Shown here one piece after another: positions 63,469 to 64,000 of a stretch of 64,000 bases of DNA. The stretch is from BM003 sp963699835 (GTDB taxonomy: Bacteria > Pseudomonadota > Gammaproteobacteria > Steroidobacterales > BM003), in assembly GCA_963699835.1 (NCBI GenBank), contig CAVOVJ010000009.1:1-64000 (forward strand). The letters run 5' to 3'. The notes under the pieces are model-generated. The model was not told the origin of the DNA, made no database searches, and saw nothing but the letters and a program-made list of their open reading frames with translations. The first letter of the stretch is position 1. Every line of letters starts with the position of its first letter. A program made the position numbers and the translations under genes.

Positions 63469-64000
63469 TCAGGAAACGGCAAAAAGTGCCCGATGACGTC
63501 CGCTACCGTCCTTGTCGCCGCGCAACAGTTCGACATATTCGGCGGCGGTCAGCGGGCCGCCAAGCAGGTGTCCCTGAACATAGTGGCAGTGGTTTTCGCG
63601 CAAAAAATTGAGCTGCCCTTCGGTCTCGACCCCCTCGGCGACAACGTCCATGTTGAGTGTGCGCCCCATCTCGATGATCGTACTGACGATGGTCGCGTCG
63701 TCGCGATCGATATCGGCGTCGCGGACGAAGGACTGGTCGATCTTCAGTGTGCTGATCGGGAAACGCTGTAGCGACGAGAGAGACGAGTATCCGGTACCGA
63801 AGTCGTCGATAGCCAGGTTGACCCCCATCGCATAGAACTCGTTCAAAACCCCGACCGTCGCGGTCGGGTCTTCCATCAACGTCGATTCGGTGATTTCGAA
63901 TTCGATACAGGTCGGGGATATCCCGTATTCGCGGAGGCGTTGCCGCACGCGCTGAGTCAGATCCTTTTGCCGGATCTGGCGTAGTGAGAGATTGACTGCG
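63469..64000 (-). CDS. EAL-domain cyclic di-GMP phosphodiesterase, C-terminal part
   Basis: The frame is open to the window end. VNLSLRQIRQKDL, FEITESTLMEDP, LAIDDFGTGYSSLSSLQRFP (DDFGTGYSS), LKIDQSFVRD and VAEGVETEGQLNFLRENHCH are the catalytic and metal motifs of an EAL domain (E of EITE, DD, K, E of EGVE). It hydrolyses c-di-GMP. Whether GGDEF or sensor domains precede it lies outside the window. Confidence 0.92.
   Translation of the reverse strand, partial: AVNLSLRQIRQKDLTQRVRQRLREYGISPTCIEFEITESTLMEDPTATVGVLNEFYAMGVNLAIDDFGTGYSSLSSLQRFPISTLKIDQSFVRDADIDRDDATIVSTIIEMGRTLNMDVVAEGVETEGQLNFLRENHCHYVQGHLLGGPLTAAEYVELLRGDKDGSGRHRALFAVS

Overview
The window reads as chromosomal DNA of a high-GC gammaproteobacterium, probably a free-living aerobe. 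The evidence is the syntenic set dsbA-like / cytochrome c4 / engB / putA / polA, a TamA-TamB pair, a GspA(ExeA)-GspB pair, a sigma-54-dependent PspF/PspABC system and a FlhC-family regulator. No genus can be named from sequence alone.

Left accessory end (1-4800): a decayed integron. A broken integron integrase (intI, + strand, about 4467-4790) is followed on its 5' side by a G/T-rich segment and an attI/attC-type core at 4131-4137. Beyond this lies a run of short, lower-GC, all minus-strand genes interspersed with attC-like core sites (3472-3490, 2956-2962): a small membrane protein, a truncated gene with an internal stop, a secreted protein, a PaiB-like fragment, a membrane protein and a TIR-like/ankyrin gene that runs off the edge.

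4836-8637: a DUF72 protein, a membrane protein, a TIR-domain protein with a (CCGAG)8 tract behind it, and tRNA-Arg(CCG) preceded by about three 146-149 bp tandem repeats, each carrying the first part of the tRNA gene.

8645-30323: mostly housekeeping genes. These are a dsbA-like lipoprotein, cytochrome c4, engB, a predicted sigma-E-type small RNA converging on engB, putA, three small lipoproteins, polA, lptM, a thioesterase, an esterase, tamB-tamA, an S9 peptidase, an NRDE protein, nudC and an RraA-family gene.

30388-46045: a divergent FlhC-like/FlhD-like regulator pair around an AT-rich palindrome, an ABC-2 exporter, an SRAP protein, a PLP sulfur-amino-acid enzyme, a metallopeptidase, gspB-exeA, dinB, a DUF4286-DUF3667 gene, and then fadE and mdh, both with many frameshifts.

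46177-57636: two envelope-stress modules. The first is a GntR(YtrA-type)-ABC-BON-DUF4097-DUF4136 operon with a palindrome over its promoter. The second is pspF divergent from a sigma-54-promoted pspA-B-C-C'-pspB-like operon. purT and a pair of damaged amidohydrolase genes lie between them.

57861-64000: a glycogen/hexose-phosphate operon (pgi-pgm-glgX), a perfect 17-bp inverted repeat overlapping a promoter for a predicted structured RNA, and the C-terminal part of an EAL-domain protein.

Many otherwise convincing genes carry single-base frameshifts, including core ones. This pattern suggests uncorrected indels in the assembly rather than general gene decay. intI, the cassette remnants and the amidohydrolase chimera look like genuine rearrangement or decay.
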